This document shows, one piece after another, positions 1-13,158 of a stretch of DNA of 64,000 bases (position 1 is its first letter; every line of letters begins with the position of its first letter). The position numbers and the translations under genes are program-made. The DNA is from Chromobotia macracanthus (taxonomy: Eukaryota; Chordata; Actinopteri; Cypriniformes; Botiidae), in contig JAZGTH010000072.1 of the NCBI GenBank assembly GCA_036877525.1, positions 4,682,001 through 4,746,000 of the forward strand. The letters are read 5' to 3'. The notes beneath the pieces are model-generated. The model was given only the letters and a program-made list of their open reading frames with translations, searched no databases and was not told the DNA's origin.

Positions 1-2250
1 ATGTAGTATACAACAAAAGACCCTGATAACTCTAAAGGAAGGCCATACGTGCAATGTAATGATTCAACCTTTTTTGTTTTAACATCTTTTATAAAATAGA
101 CCCTTTTTCTTTTCACTGCATTTGCTTTTCACAGTGAATGTCGTGTTATTAGTCCAGTTTGGTTCTCAAATGTAGACCTCAGAGGTTCAGCCATAAAATA
201 CGGCATTGTGCTGCTGACATAAAAGTTAAGTGCATTATTAAAACTGATTTAAAAATAAAATACAACTGTGCAGCCTGAAAAATGGTTTAATTAATATAAA
301 TCTTGCATTGCGTTAATCTAAAAGTAAAAATATGAAAAGATTTAAGAGCATCAGAATTTCTAAAACTAAAAGAACTCTGAGAGAGAGAGAACGAGAGAGA
401 GAGCATAAAAAACAGAGCTAAAGACAAAGAGCAAGCGACAGAGAGAGATGGACAGAAAGCGAGAGAGTGAGCAAGAGAGAGTGTGAGCAAAAGAGAGAAC
501 AAGCGAGCAGGAGGAAGAGAGAGAGCACTCGAAGCCTGTCACAAGCCACAATGAGTCACTATTTTAAACACCCATTTGAGAGGTGAAAAATAATTTTACA
601 CCAACTAACCCTCTACTTACAAACTGATTTATTTGCTCCAGGCAAAGGTTACGTTTCAACTCCTGAGAGAACAAACAGCAGAAGGTGATGTTTTATGGAT
701 CACACCAATGCAATAAACACTATTTAAGGTATCCCACAGCTCGCAAAAACTCATTTGGACCCTCTGACATGGTAATTGTACTGTAGGCTGCTTTTCTCTC
801 ATGTCAGAAGCTGTGTGTGGGAGCAATCGTTGAGAACGGCTCTCTGTGCATTAATGACAGCAGACAGCAGCTGTTCTCACATCTGCCAGCTGAATGTAAC
901 AGTTCGGCTTGCTACAGTTAGCGAGACATTCCGTGTGGAACGATTGTCATCATGGCGTTTTATTTCAACGTCGCTCTACACCTGCGTTTCTCCACCAGGG
1001 GCCGGGGCCCACAGGGGCCTCACAAAACTTCCAAGGGGGCCGGCCTTAAGATGACTTAAAATGATTTAAACACAGACAAAACAAGCATTAAAATAAGTAA
1101 CAAATATTTCTTAGTGTTTATTTTATACTGAGTATACATCCTTCTAGCTATCCTAAGCTCAGAGTGGGGAGGGGTCTTCAAATTCTGTTGTGGATAAGGG
1201 AGGCTTGAAGTTAAAAAGGGTTACACCCATCATTACATATACTACTGAAGGTTTCTAGATCTGAATTCAAACCAGTTTAAAGAACTGTATCAAGAACTGG
1301 ATTCAAATCAGTTCACACAAGCATTATTTCCACAATGATATTCAATAATATTCAATGATGATATTTGTGATGGCTGTTCTGACTGACTGCCATCAGTAAA
1401 GATACAATAACCACATATACAGTAACAACAGACTGAGTTCTAGTGGTTAAGACTCAGTTTGATCCAAGCAAGAATAGAGCTATAAGCCATCACTACTGGG
1501 GCCGAAGGTTTCAAAACCACCCTTTAAAATATTGCCAGAACAAATTTCAGTAGTGTTGATAAATAAAGAAATCAAGATAAATGCCCCACAGTACATAAAA
1601 CACAGCAAAACCCACTACTGTGTGTTTTCATTATCTCTTTCAACTTCACTGTACCAAAATGACCTCACTCATATGGATCCTTTGATAAACAGTAAGTTTT
1701 TCTTCTGAAAGAGCAGAGATCCATATCTTCTACCCACTGAGAAGAAAGCTGGAGATTGGACCTCAGAGAGAGGTTTGTTCTGTTCTGCTCGTAACATTTG
1801 ATGTGATGTGCGAGCGCGTTTTCGCTGTTTCTGTAGATTTCATCACTCATCGTTAATGTGGGGAAGCAGACATTGGGTAAGAAATTTTTGCTAGAAGGTT
1901 CTACTGCTCAGCATCTGGGTTACCTCAAAGATCCTGACGCAACACAAATCAAATATTTATTTTCATTGAACGCTCAGAGAATACATTGGAGATGAAGTTC
2001 TCAGCCAGAACCGAGTCTGGAGTTTGAAAATTCAATAAAATTTCAATATAACATTGATATTAGTGTCGCAATATTTTCTCTTTGATTTCCAGAGAGAATA
2101 CGGGCAATTATGTATGTAACTACACCCAGAAACACAGAGACCCAGAAGTGAAAAAAACATGAAAGATTAAACTTTGTTAGCTCACCAAAAACGGTGCCAT
2201 TTCTAAAATGCAAAAGCAATATTTCCCCGCCCTTAATCATGCAGAAACTG
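1..2250. other. non-coding stretch, no gene seen
   Basis: AT-rich DNA. All open frames are short (under 100 codons) and show no recognisable domain or splice structure. The only structured parts are the purine-rich tract listed separately and a short GC-rich palindromic patch near 1000-1046 (GGCCGGGGCCC-like). Confidence 0.6.
361..530. repeat. purine-rich (GA)n-like low-complexity tract
   Basis: An imperfect run of GAGA-type purines on the + strand, interrupted by CAA and AGC. The minus-strand open frames here read as Ser/Leu-rich low complexity and are a by-product of the CT bias, not genes. Confidence 0.8.
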
Positions 2251-2259
2251 TCAGGCGAC

Positions 2260-2650
2260 GTCGTGTCGCCAATTCATCTCTGCTAAAACGTGATTATGAG
2301 CGTGATGTCATTGACCGCGGCCATGAACGGATATCAAAGGAAAGTGTGTTTCACTGTCAGTGCTGAAGAACCGACTCGTATCAAAGCCGTTCGCAAATGG
2401 TTCTTCAGCGAAACGAAGACATCAAGAGGCCGAAGCAATTGTTGAATCGCCTCAGATTAAATTGGCTGTTTAATGTGGCGGGCCGCTTTAGAGGAGGCGG
2501 TTTTCGAGTGTCATTACCAGCGAGGAAAAGAGGTCGCCGTAAGAGCAGGAAGCTTCAGAGATGCTAATGGCTGCTGATGATAAATGTTCGGGAGGCGCAG
2601 GAAGGCCACAAGCTCATTCAGCATCATTCAGTCTCGCAAACATTCCCTCC
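2260..2650. promoter_or_regulatory. candidate conserved non-coding element
   Basis: A GC- and CpG-richer island in AT-rich surroundings, without repeats or a long open frame. It contains homeobox-like AATTGGC/TTTAATG cores and a CCGCGG site. Regulatory function is inferred from composition only and no alignment is available. Confidence 0.25.
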
Positions 2651-4737
2651 TGCTTTAACTTGTGTCGCACACTCCCTCCTACACAAAAGTTAAATTACAG
2701 CAAAGCTAAACATAAACAAAATAAAATGTGATAAAAGGTTTGCCTATTTTTCGGAGTACAAGACTAACTAAATAAATAGCTTAGAAAAAGTCAGTCATGT
2801 GCGTTGCATGTTCATGTTCTTCGTACACTAACAACAATGAAAAAATGTTCAGGTGGCGCACATCTATGAGTCAAACATTGGATATATCTTTTTTAAAATA
2901 CCAACAGCAAGATGCACCTGTGTGTGTGTAAGTGTGCGATAGTGTGTGTGGTGTGTGTAACTCCGTCTGTGGTTGTTGGAAACAGCTTTCAGTAGATGTT
3001 GACTGCTGTGATGTATGATTCTCTTCTCACCCTCTACAGGGTAAAACCAGCTCTGATAGGTAACCCACGCCAGAGTCCATAACTCAACCTTTTCTCTCTG
3101 ACAGCTCAGAAACATCCACACTAACAGAATCACACAGACGGAGAGCTATACAGCCTCTGAGAGAATGTGTTTGAATGTGGGAGAGAGTTTGTTTTGTGAG
3201 TATATACAGTATTCAGAAAGACATCTCTGAAGAAATACTGTATGTGTGTGAGGTGATGATCTCAGAATCTCTTCATTCCTCTGTCTTAAAGAATTCCAAC
3301 ATTATCTATTACAGTCTCCTGTGATGCCCAAACACACCAACTATCACAATCCATAAATGTACATCACAACACATATGGATGCGGTCGTTCACTCGAAACC
3401 ATTTATATTCTATTGTATTATTAATGTAAATTCTAAGCTTAAAAAAGGAATTGTGAGACGAGAGGAAACAAGACGCCATAACATATGAGTTTTATGTTTT
3501 TGAAGTCCTATCTGTTTTACTTTCTGTAGACTATCTGAAACAATTGTTCTCACTATATACAAAATGACTTCTGCCAATACATTAACAAGTCAACAAGCTA
3601 TTTAGTCAATAGACAATTAAGCAAATAAAATCTTAATTTTTAAAAACATCAATTTTACCCACAGTATATTTTTATAATGACACTTATGAAAGTAAATATC
3701 TGCAGAGGAATACATGAAAGCTCAGTAACAAGAAAAGCTCTTAACATCATTGCACAACAAGTAACTAACAACTAAATATTAATAACAAACAAATATTTTA
3801 TTCTGGCTGCAACGCAAGGAAACCCTTAACAAATCACACAGATCAATCCCGTTGTGTCATATGAAGTTGTTGGTTTTGAACACTCTCAGACTAGCTGAAG
3901 AGAACCATGAACTTACAAAGTGACACAAACACAACAAGTGAAACCTGGATGTTTGAAACTGAATATCAGACAGCTGAACCAACTAACCATGATGTGACAC
4001 AACTATAAAACATGACATGACTTGATTTGACAGCAGCTCATGAGATAAACGTGACCACAACTTGACTTACCAAATATCCGCTAGAGGATATACAACAGAA
4101 CAAAAAAGGAGAAAAACAAGACATTATTACACTAATTGACAGACACAATCAATAATTATATTCAATAAAATACCTTCAAAATAAAAGCACAAATTAGATT
4201 CCAAAATTAGAGCCTTTGAATGATGTGAGAACGTATGTTTTTATGTAGACACATTTGTATTTCTTAGCATCTAAAACTCATAATGCCCCACAGTATTTCT
4301 GTGACATATTTGACCCATGTATACATTCAAAACAGATTTTAATAAAAATTATTTTACAAAACTGTAGAGAAAAGATCAAATTGATATCTTGAAAGAAAAA
4401 CTACAAAAATCTATATAACAGTACAAAATAGCCTTCTTTAAAAATGCTATTAAAAATCCATTGATTGCTATATAAAACCGATCAATGTCTCTGTTGTTTC
4501 TATTTGGATAGCTGAGTATCCGTATAGGTGTGTGTTGTGTTTTAAAGTAATATATTTATTTATATACAAAAGACACTTATACTCTTCTAGTAAATGAAAT
4601 CTGGCATTGACGTTTTTGTTTAGATCACAATTTGTTAGAACATTTTAAACAGAATCCTTTTATTATACAGCCAAAATTGTATCTGAATATAACTATGAGG
4701 ATCTCCCCCCTCTACATCGCTGTAACAAAACGTAGCC

Positions 4738-4783
4738 GACTCTCTCACTCTCTCTCTCTGTTTCTCTCTCTCACACACACATC
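4738..4783. repeat. (CT)n/(CA)n compound microsatellite
   Basis: Runs of CTCTCTCT interrupted by G and T, ending in CACACACACA. Confidence 0.85.
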
Positions 4784-5596
4784 AGGTGGACAGGTGTTTG
4801 GGGATGAGAGCTGACAGATAGAGGGAGAGAAACAGAAGAAAACAAAGCACTTTAAGAAGGTCCATCATTGCTTTCAATCTCTCGGGGGGCAGATGGAGAT
4901 GGTCACAGATCGATAGCTGCTCTGGAGAGACATCAGGGCGGGACGATACATCCTTAACTTGTTCAGCTCAGCTTTGCACAGACTATTACCGAGCTAAGAA
5001 CATACCAGAGATTTACTGACAGCAGAAATAACACAGTGACATCGAGAAAGACCAAGAGAGAAGAAGAGATGAAGAAAGTGACTGACTTACTGAGTGATTG
5101 TGAAGAGCAACAGAGTTGAACAGTGAGCTTCCAGAACTAACACTGTCATTCAAAATCTCCATAGAGAAATCCATCTTTAGTGATGAGATCTGATATTATC
5201 AAGCCATGATATACAGTAGATGAATCGATCCATAAAAAGAGCCTTTTTCATTTTGTAAAGCTGATTTTTAAAGTACATTTCAGTGAGATTCGAATGTCAA
5301 GTGCTAATAAATTTCACTGTGCCATCTCAAGAAAAATTCATAAAATTGAAAATGTTAAGAAATTCTGAACAGGGGAAATATGAGAACGGACGGAGCATTT
5401 CCAACCAATTTATCTTCTTCTTATTATTATTAATCTACAATCAGTGTTGCTTGGTGATGTCATTTCTCTACAGTTTATTAGTCACATGGTATTTAGGTTC
5501 ACAGTGATTGGCTCATAACAAACAGCAGACATTGCAGTTACTATGGAAACAAGAAATCACAACAATATCCATGGTGAAGTTTATTAGGAGGTTGGT

Positions 5597-5657
5597 GACA
5601 GCTAGCTACAGTAGGTTATGTTAGTTAACATTTGCTAGCTAACCATCTAGCTAACAT
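5597..5657. repeat. inverted-repeat patch built on GCTAGCTAAC
   Basis: The self-complementary words GCTAGC and GTTAAC recur four times in about 60 bp (GACAGCTAGCTAC, TTAGTTAACATT, TGCTAGCTAACC, CTAGCTAACATT). This allows a foldback and probably marks a decayed MITE end. Confidence 0.4.
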
Positions 5658-6879
5658 TAGTGAAGATGAGATCTTGCATCAATTAATGCATAGTATTTCC
5701 TTAAAAAAATAAATATATTAAAAAGATGCAAAAACACAGTTTACATAAATTACAAAAAGCTTCATGGAATAGGTAGTTCATTTATTCCTTTGTTATCTCA
5801 ATAACATTTGTCTTTTTAACTTCTGCTTCATCTCTGAGCAGGTTGGTTTGATTCAGCTTAGAATGAATCATTTTCTGAACTGTGTATGACCAAAAAATAA
5901 ACAGTAAATGTACTTCAGGGGCCCAGATGCTGAAAACTGCAAACAGTGTTGAGCTCCACACAGAGTTAATGTACTTGTGTGTTTGTCTTTGCGAATGTGT
6001 CGTATGAAGACGTCGTGTCTAGCAGGTACATTTCTCAGTCACGTACAGCAGGTCAGACAGAAGCATTTATGGATTAGCATGAGTTTAATTTAGAGCGAAT
6101 GAACAATCTCGTCTCCATTTAGCACGAGAGTAAAGTTCAGCTGGGCACGTTTCATCCTCGAAGTGACATCAAACCTTTAATTATATTTCATTCCTGTCAA
6201 GCTCTCTGTCTGTGATCTGTCATAACACCTTGTGCCTGAACTCAGCCAATCATGTCTCATATCAATGAATAAATGACCGCAGGTGTTAACAGAGGAGGTT
6301 ATACTACAGAATGACTGGGTTCCATGACTTTATATTTCAATAACTTTCTAAACACATCAATGCAATTTTTTTTGTTTTGTCAACATAGGGCGGTCTTAAA
6401 AGTCAGCTCTGTTTTTTTTAAACAACTGATAAAAGAGTGGGTATTTCTACAAATATCAGCATTACATTTTCTTCTTGAGCATCTTAGTTTCATGACACAA
6501 TATCGGATTAAACTGTAAAACTATCAACACTGTTACCTTTCTGAAGATTTGATTCTGTTCCCACATTCAGTTTATAAAAACAATACAGCACATATTACAT
6601 AGTAATTTTATTCAATAATAGTAATTAAAATAATAATAGCTTGAGAGGGCATCATGCAATTTCTTAACACTCAATAGTTATTTGTTAGATTGATCATACA
6701 AAAATGTGCTTTAAAAATCACCTTTGCAAACTGGAAGAGGCACCCATGTGGTGGCATACCACCTGGGGAAACATCTGGAAATATGTCTGTAGACCCTAAG
6801 ATTTGAAGGGTTTAAATTGTTTCGAATCCTTCCACTCTGTACACACACACACACCTTCAGCAAGAAAAGAGCCCTAGAA

Positions 6880-7110
6880 AACTCTGTTTCTCCTCACGTC
6901 CCTCAGCCTCCAGTTAACAGTTTTTTGATTTCCCTCGAGATGGCGAATATCCCCCTGAACCTGCTGTCTGGAGCCGGCGAGGTGCCTCTCAACAAACAGC
7001 AGCACACAGAAATGAATGTCCCCACACAGAGAATTAAACATGGCCTCGCCAGAGAGCTCGCGTGGAGATCTGTGAGCCACCTGGGAATCTGTATTGATTA
7101 CGTTTGACTG
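6880..7110. promoter_or_regulatory. candidate conserved non-coding element (coding not excluded)
   Basis: A GC-richer block that stays open on both strands for about 200 bp. The + frame contains ANIPLNLLSGAGEVPL. No splice acceptor or donor pair fits and no family is recognised. Conserved non-coding DNA is the more likely reading. Confidence 0.2.
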
Positions 7111-9100
7111 CTAAAAGTCTTTGAGCATCGAGCGTTCCTGATGCTTTTAAAATGCAACATCACTGCACAGGACACTAAAATATTCATGTCTGAATAAATG
7201 AGCATTGAGGTTGTTGGTCGCAGTAAAAAAGGCCGGCTGGTTTTAACTAACCCTTACAGCAGGTTTCTAATTTGTTTGGAAGCCAGCAGAAGGTGGGCTG
7301 TGGGAAATGCATTAGACAACATTGATTACGAGAACCATGAAAGAACATCTCATGAAACAATGAAGCACGCTCACACCCGTAAACGCGTGCAGATGTGTTC
7401 AGTAGTGCTGACACGGCTGATCTCTCTTCAGCCACCTGTTTGGAGTTCTACACTGATCGTCGATGAGATGCTGAGATGAATGCATCTGAAAATATGAGGC
7501 TGCTTTCAGAAATAGCATCTCAGGGCCTCTTGTGTGAGTATATTTGCATATTTACATCTGCAATGAAATCCCACATGATCAGGTTAAATAAAACTAGTAA
7601 TTTAAAAAATGTCAAATCTTTTGATGTTTACTGTAAACAGTACGAGAGGTTAGATGTTAAATTCGGTACGAGAGGGAAGATGTTAAATTCTGTATCTAAA
7701 AAAATATACATTGTATAAATACACATACATACATATATACACACACGAATGGGCCTAAAAATGATGCTGCATAGTAGGATAAACACATACATAATCTAAT
7801 TGCAACTACAGCTAAGAGAAATAGCACTAAAACTATGTAAAAAATAACACAAAAAAAGATCGCTGTTTCTTTTACTCTCCAATATACAAATTGCCTTTCC
7901 AATCAAAACCCGGCGCTCACTCGAGCCCAGCTGATTGTTTTTGAGAAAGAGCCTAAGACAAGAGCCCAATACACATAGATTACACACCTCCACCTGCCTG
8001 AGGGACAATGTGAGAATGGGAAACTACAGTGCGAGAGATACAGTACATTTTAATCAGAGACTGCAGCGGAAGATTCTGCAGGAAGGACGGAGAGAAACAG
8101 AACTCCTGACTGAAGTTCAGCCTCACCAGTTTCCATATGTTAAACCCATCCGTGCGCTCACCCGCGCTTTAAAATCCCTCTGCAGGCTTTAAAGAGCTGT
8201 GCATGGCAGCCAATTACCTTATAGAAACCTCCAACAAGAGCTCCATCTGTCCACCTGACACTCCGAGAAGGGCAAAGAACAAGAGAAAATTCAGTCACTG
8301 ACCACTTGTGTGGACATAAACACCCACGTTTTCTCACAAAAACACTCTCTCTTTCTTACAGCCCAGTAATGGCCATTCAGAGCTCTCTTGTTTTATAGTC
8401 ACAGCACCAAACTATAAAAAAAGGACTCAAAATGTCAGTAAACTTTCTATTTATGTTAGTTATGCACAGGGAATCCTTAGCAGTAACAGGGTGGAAATCA
8501 CTGCTTACAGTGATTGCTTCATGACAAAAATTCCTGACTCGGGGTTGAATTAAAGGGATCTCACACAGTTTCTCCTGCAGGTCTGTATTTAAATGACTGT
8601 TAAGTTAAGTTAAACAGACCTTCCTCACTGGGTAGAGAGAGACCAGAATAACATAAATTAAGAACAAATATAGTAACATAAAGCGCAAGTTTGTAGTATC
8701 TGCTAATCACCATAACCAAAAACAGAGTGGAACCTAAATGTTATAACTGGAATAGCAAAACATAAAGAGTGAAATACAAAGGGACATAATTGATGAAGGT
8801 ATTACATCTCACTGACAAACAACCAGGTTGACTAATCATTAACTAGGCTGCATGTATTTCTTGCAGGTTCCCTGGAATATAAATAAACAAATTTTGAAAA
8901 ATGAATAACCATTGATAATACTGGCTGAAAATCACATTAGATGCTCTTAAACATTCCATGGTACTTCCATTTACACCAATTGTTTACAACTGGTGTAAAA
9001 AGAGAAAATCTCCTTTTATTTGGTTTTGCTTGAATAAAAGCAATAAGCAACATGTTCTAATGAAGTGCAGCTGATCTGAGGTCAGCTGAAGCAGCACTAA
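7111..9100. other. non-coding stretch
   Basis: AT-rich, only short chance open frames. It includes two near-repeats of GTACGAGAGG(T/G) at about 7640-7680 and a short perfect-looking hairpin at 8970 listed separately. Confidence 0.5.
8970..8999. repeat. short 14-bp-stem hairpin
   Basis: TTTACACCAATTGT is followed by TT and then ACAACTGGTGTAAA, which is its reverse complement with one mismatch. The result is a stem with a 2-nt spacer. Confidence 0.7.
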
Positions 9101-9104
9101 TGTG

Positions 9105-9430
9105 ATCCAATCAACCTCCGGTGTCCGGTGGAGTCAGAACGCTTCAACACCCGGAGCAATACACTGCTGCAAACTGTGCAGGACATGCAAACCCCCGCCA
9201 AACCTGGCAAATGGGAACTTGTTGGGCACTCGACGTCCCCATCTGCTCCCTCTGCCCATCATCCCCAGATTAACCCGAAGAGCCAAGTCAAGCAGCTTTG
9301 CCCCACAAACACCACCCAAACCTGCCAACAGCCCTCGGCCTTCAGTGAGAAGGTAGAGCCAAGAGTCCGTTCTGGCCTAGCAGAGCGTCTAACAGCTCCT
9401 CATCGAGCTACAGAGACATGCAACCTTTAA
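9105..9430 (+). other. GC-rich block with overlapping open frames; uncertain
   Basis: A clear GC-rich departure from the surrounding DNA. Two + frames stay open for 84-100 codons, Pro/Ser/Thr/Gln-rich (for example STSPSAPSAHHPQ), with a GTAGAG donor-like site near 9352. No domain is recognised and no partner exon is seen. It could be a conserved non-coding block or an isolated exon. Confidence 0.2.
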
Positions 9431-9754
9431 CAAATCCAAATGTTACCTCACAAGTTGACTATGAAAACTGCAGCCCATGGAGATTTCCCAAACTTCCAAA
9501 GATGACATTAAACTATGGTAACTAGGACACTCTCATGGCATCTAAGAAACTATTTTGAGCAGTTTCGTTTTCAAGTGTTTTTAGAATTTACAACCCGCAC
9601 CACAAACCCATAACTGATTAACAGGTCAATTAATCAAGTCAATAGTAATGCTAAGATAACACAATGTTACGTGGAAATTTAGTAAAAATTGGCTTAGAAT
9701 CTGAAAACTTTAGCAATGAACTGAATACTGCTGTAGAGACTAACTAATGGATTT

Positions 9755-9872
9755 CCACACTGGTTTACGCTGGTTTGTACTGATAAAGCTGGCTGACTAA
9801 ATTTTCCTGGTGAGAACATCAGTATACCAGCGTCCCAAAACACACCAAATGCTGGTCTTTTCAGCAGGTATT
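9755..9872. mobile_element. short dispersed repeat with GCTGGT words (MITE-like)
   Basis: Repeated GCTGGTTT/GCTGGCTG words at one end and CCAGCGT...GCTGGTCTTTTCAGCAGG at the other. This matches the layout of a very common fish non-autonomous element. The family is recognised from memory and the name is not certain. Confidence 0.55.
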
Positions 9873-10599
9873 TATCTGTATAACTGACACTATGTATTCA
9901 TCTATGGCTTTAACATCTGAACACATGCGGATGAAAATATCAGAGCCAAATCCGTGACACCGTTCATTCAGGAAAAGAGTCTCTCAAAGCACAGAAAGAG
10001 AGATACAAAATTTGTTGTGGATAATTTCTGTCATTCTGGCCCTGTGTATCTTTTCACATTACAAACCCTAATGGAGGAGAGAAAAAGAATATAAATAAAT
10101 AAATACAGGAGTAGCTCTGGGGTATTATGCCCACCTGCAGCTCTGTGACGTAGATCAAGACAGTCTCTCTCTCTCTCTTGCTCTCTCTCACTCTGCCCCT
10201 CTCATTCCCAGTGTGAAATTGAAACCATATAATATGAGCCATGTCAAAATGCAATCTCACGCCAAATTGGAAGTTGGGATTTCCTATGACATCGCCTCTG
10301 GGTCTCAGGGAGAGATAATTACAAAAAGGCAGAGGGATAAATAGAAAAAGGAAGGGGAATCGGGGGGGCTGCCGTTCATATGGACATAAGCAGGGTCAAC
10401 AGAGTCAAGACAACATTTTGCTACAGTCAACAACTGTAGTAAACATTCTTTTTCTCTGAGAAACCATGTGCCGTTTTACCTGGCAGTGTGGTTTCACTAA
10501 CTAGAAGAAAACAGGTGTACAGACTGATAGCAAACGCAGGCATTAAAAAAACACACTGTGGGCTTGCAGATGAATCTTCGCACACCAGTGACAGCTAGC
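9873..10599. other. non-coding stretch with (TC)n microsatellite
   Basis: No supported gene. A TC-rich tract lies at about 10162-10200 and a short poly-G patch near 10362. Confidence 0.55.
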
Positions 10600-10770
10600 A
10601 GATATCATACTGCTACTGGTGTACGCTTTTCTACTAAACTAAGCTAAGCAGGCTCAAGACTGGTCAGCACCTGGATGGAAGACCTTCATAGGCTAGGGTT
10701 GCTGTGTGGTGAAGCTGGCAAAGGTGATTGCTACAGGAGTCCTAATGCTTCAGTATAGTGGAAGGGATAC
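10600..10770 (+). mobile_element. 5S-rRNA-derived SINE (SINE3-like), degenerate
   Basis: The core at 10637-10685 (AAGCTAAGCAGG...CTGGTCAGCACCTGGATGGAAGACC) matches the 3' half of vertebrate 5S rRNA, including the box C region of the internal promoter. The 5' half is degraded and a unique tail follows (GGGTTGCTGTGTGG). 5S-derived SINEs (SINE3) are established in zebrafish. A true 5S gene is excluded because the 5' half and box A do not match. Confidence 0.75.
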
Positions 10771-12348
10771 TGTAAAAAAAACAAACAATGAAGTATTAAT
10801 TAGGTACTGGAATGTTTCCATAAAACAAGGAGTAATAAAGATAATGCTTTAATACGCAGATGACTGAAGAGACAGCCAATCACACGCTCCTTATCAACAA
10901 TCATTATAGTAAACAGGGCTTCTGCTACCTCAGATCAATAAAATCCTCTAGGCATGTCAGCAGTGTATTAAGAAAATACAGAGGGCTCAATGTCAATATG
11001 AATTATGTCTTCCAGGTATAATCAATAAATGCTGAAACAGCAGACGTGGAGCCCTGAGGTCATAACTTTATGTTGAATATCAACTATGTAAGGATTTAAA
11101 AGTGCTGTCCATATTTAAAGACTTCTGTTGTTTGTTGTGATATTACTAAACAATGGTTTTGAGACACACTATTTATTCTAAATCTGAAAGAGTTGATCTG
11201 GTTTCTCCACCACTTACATCACTGACACAAAAAACCTGGTGCTCTTGAACTGGTAACTGCTAACATCAGAGGATGTGGAAGTGTTAATGTCCTCAACATC
11301 TAAAATGTCTAGAAACTGATGCTAAAAAAACTAGATTTACACCCACTATAACAAACAAAACTTTCCACACTTAAAACAGCCACTCCTGTGAAAAAACAGG
11401 CATTTAAATGGAAATTACATTCCTTCGAGCTCCAGCCCGGCACTGAAACGCCACCATTTCTGTAGAAAGAAGTATGACACAATAGTTTCATCACTAACTT
11501 TGTGTGTGCAAGGGAAAAGGAGGCAGGAAGTGGCGGTACACGTGTCTGTAGGTGTGTGTTTAGCAGCAGGGCAACTCTACTGTGGTTTTTCTCACATGAA
11601 GGACACTGTCACACCTCCCAGTCAGCCGAACGAGGTGAGAGGGTCGTGAAGAAGAACCAGACAGCAGGAGAGACACGGAGCAGCTTTCAAACAGAACATT
11701 AAGACCCCCCCTCCCATTTCTCCTGACAACAGGAACTGACACAAAGCGCTCCCTTTCCTAGTGGCCGTCTCAACGCAGGGACTCCGCTGACAGAAGACGT
11801 GATCCGTGAGTTTAGAACGAGTATCAGATGTTCCCTCAACTGCATTTGACAGCTAAAAGCTTCACTCTGAGGTACGAGGACAGAGGCGGGTCAAAAACAG
11901 ATGGAGTCGAACGAAAAGGAACGATAAAACAACTTAACAACTCAAAGTTTCCAACAACAACTTCCCTCTCTGAGGAGGAAAGCAGCTCTGAGGCAGAAAG
12001 AGAGGGATTGGTTGAGATTTCTTGCTTGTGAGGAGCCGAGGAACACGAGCGAGGTGAAGGCAAACATGAAAGGTAAAAGAGCTGCTCTCAGCAGAAGGAG
12101 AATAAAATATTAAACGGTGAAAAAGCAAGAATGCCGCCAAAAAAGCTTGCAAGGTTCTCTTCACAGGAGGGCTTGTGTTTGTCAGATGTAGAAGCGGCAT
12201 CAGGGTACAAACAGGAGAGAATGAAGCATTTCAGTCTCGTACTAACTGGCCTAAAACTTATGCATAGTACTGTATATTAAACCACAGTAACAGATCATGT
12301 GAAAGACATAATGACATTATGACAAAAGACGATATTTTGAGAAATGTT
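10771..12348. other. non-coding stretch
   Basis: No supported gene. Several chance open frames overlap on both strands at 11500-12060 in a purine-rich part, with no domain seen. Confidence 0.5.
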
Positions 12349-12523
12349 TCAATGGTTTTGTGTCCATACAGTGAAAGTCAATGGGGGCCACTGTTGTTTG
12401 ATCACCAACATACTTCAAAAGTCTTCATTTGTGTTCCTCAGAGGCAAAATGTCACAGGTTTGGAATGACATGAGAGTGAGTAAACAATGGAAGAATTATT
12501 TTTGGGGTGAATTATCCCTTTAA
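12349..12523. mobile_element. cyprinid-type MITE ending in GGGTGAATTATCCCTTTAA
   Basis: It contains the marks of a repeat found in thousands of copies in cyprinids: GAAAGTCAATGGGG, a central TTTGGAATGACATGAG.GTGAGTAAA block, and the terminal sequence TTTGGGGTGAATTATCCCTTTAA. A second, shorter copy lies at 14108-14254. The element encodes nothing. Confidence 0.75.
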
Positions 12524-13158
12524 ATGTCATGGCATACACGTGACTGTTCAGAAACCACATGTTAAAATATGTACAGAAACAACAAGCCGTTATTTTAACT
12601 AGAAAGTTGACAATCATTTCCTGCATGCATTGTTTGTATATGAGATCGCATAAAGATCGCATGAAATTCATTAACACAATCGATGAATCTCCATCACACT
12701 CTCTCAACAGGCCATCAGTTCAGTTCTCAGGTGAAATAGTTTGTCAGTGGAGATGAGGCGAACTGCAGGAAGTGGTTCTGTTTTTTCCAGATTAGAGGAA
12801 ATTTTATCTTGATGCCTGTCTCTAACAGACTCTAAATCGCCTTTTAATGGAGTAAAACTTAGCGACATAACATCAGTCCAGCTCTTGCTGTTTCTCACTG
12901 TCTCTAAAAGAACAATACCGTCAAACGACTTGTAAACAATCCAGACGAGCGCACAATTGGCAACGTACATCATTACGACTTAATAAATCACTCGCAGCAA
13001 ACCCCGCAGATTCCTCGCCCTGTGAACACGAAGCGCATTTCAAACATTAGCAGGCTAAAATTAAAGACTGTTTCCCTGACAACAATAAACTGCTTGTGCT
13101 TTGATTTACAGATCTATAGAGAGAAGAGATTGCAACTGGATGTGACAGACAGAGGCCT
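12524..13158. other. non-coding stretch
   Basis: No supported gene. Chance open frames on both strands only. Confidence 0.5.

Larger units (their letters stand above)
2651..6870. other. non-coding stretch
   Basis: AT-rich, no supported exon. It holds a GT-rich patch at about 2917-2965, a CT/CA microsatellite at about 4738-4783, and an inverted-repeat patch at 5597-5657 listed separately. The short open frames have no domain features. Confidence 0.55.

Noticed and set aside
287..551. Ser/Leu-rich minus frames at the left end
   Set aside because: Translation of a purine-rich low-complexity tract. No signal peptide or domain boundary that holds up.
10637..10712. Functional 5S rRNA gene
   Set aside because: Only the 3' half matches, with several substitutions, and no intact 5' half or terminator.
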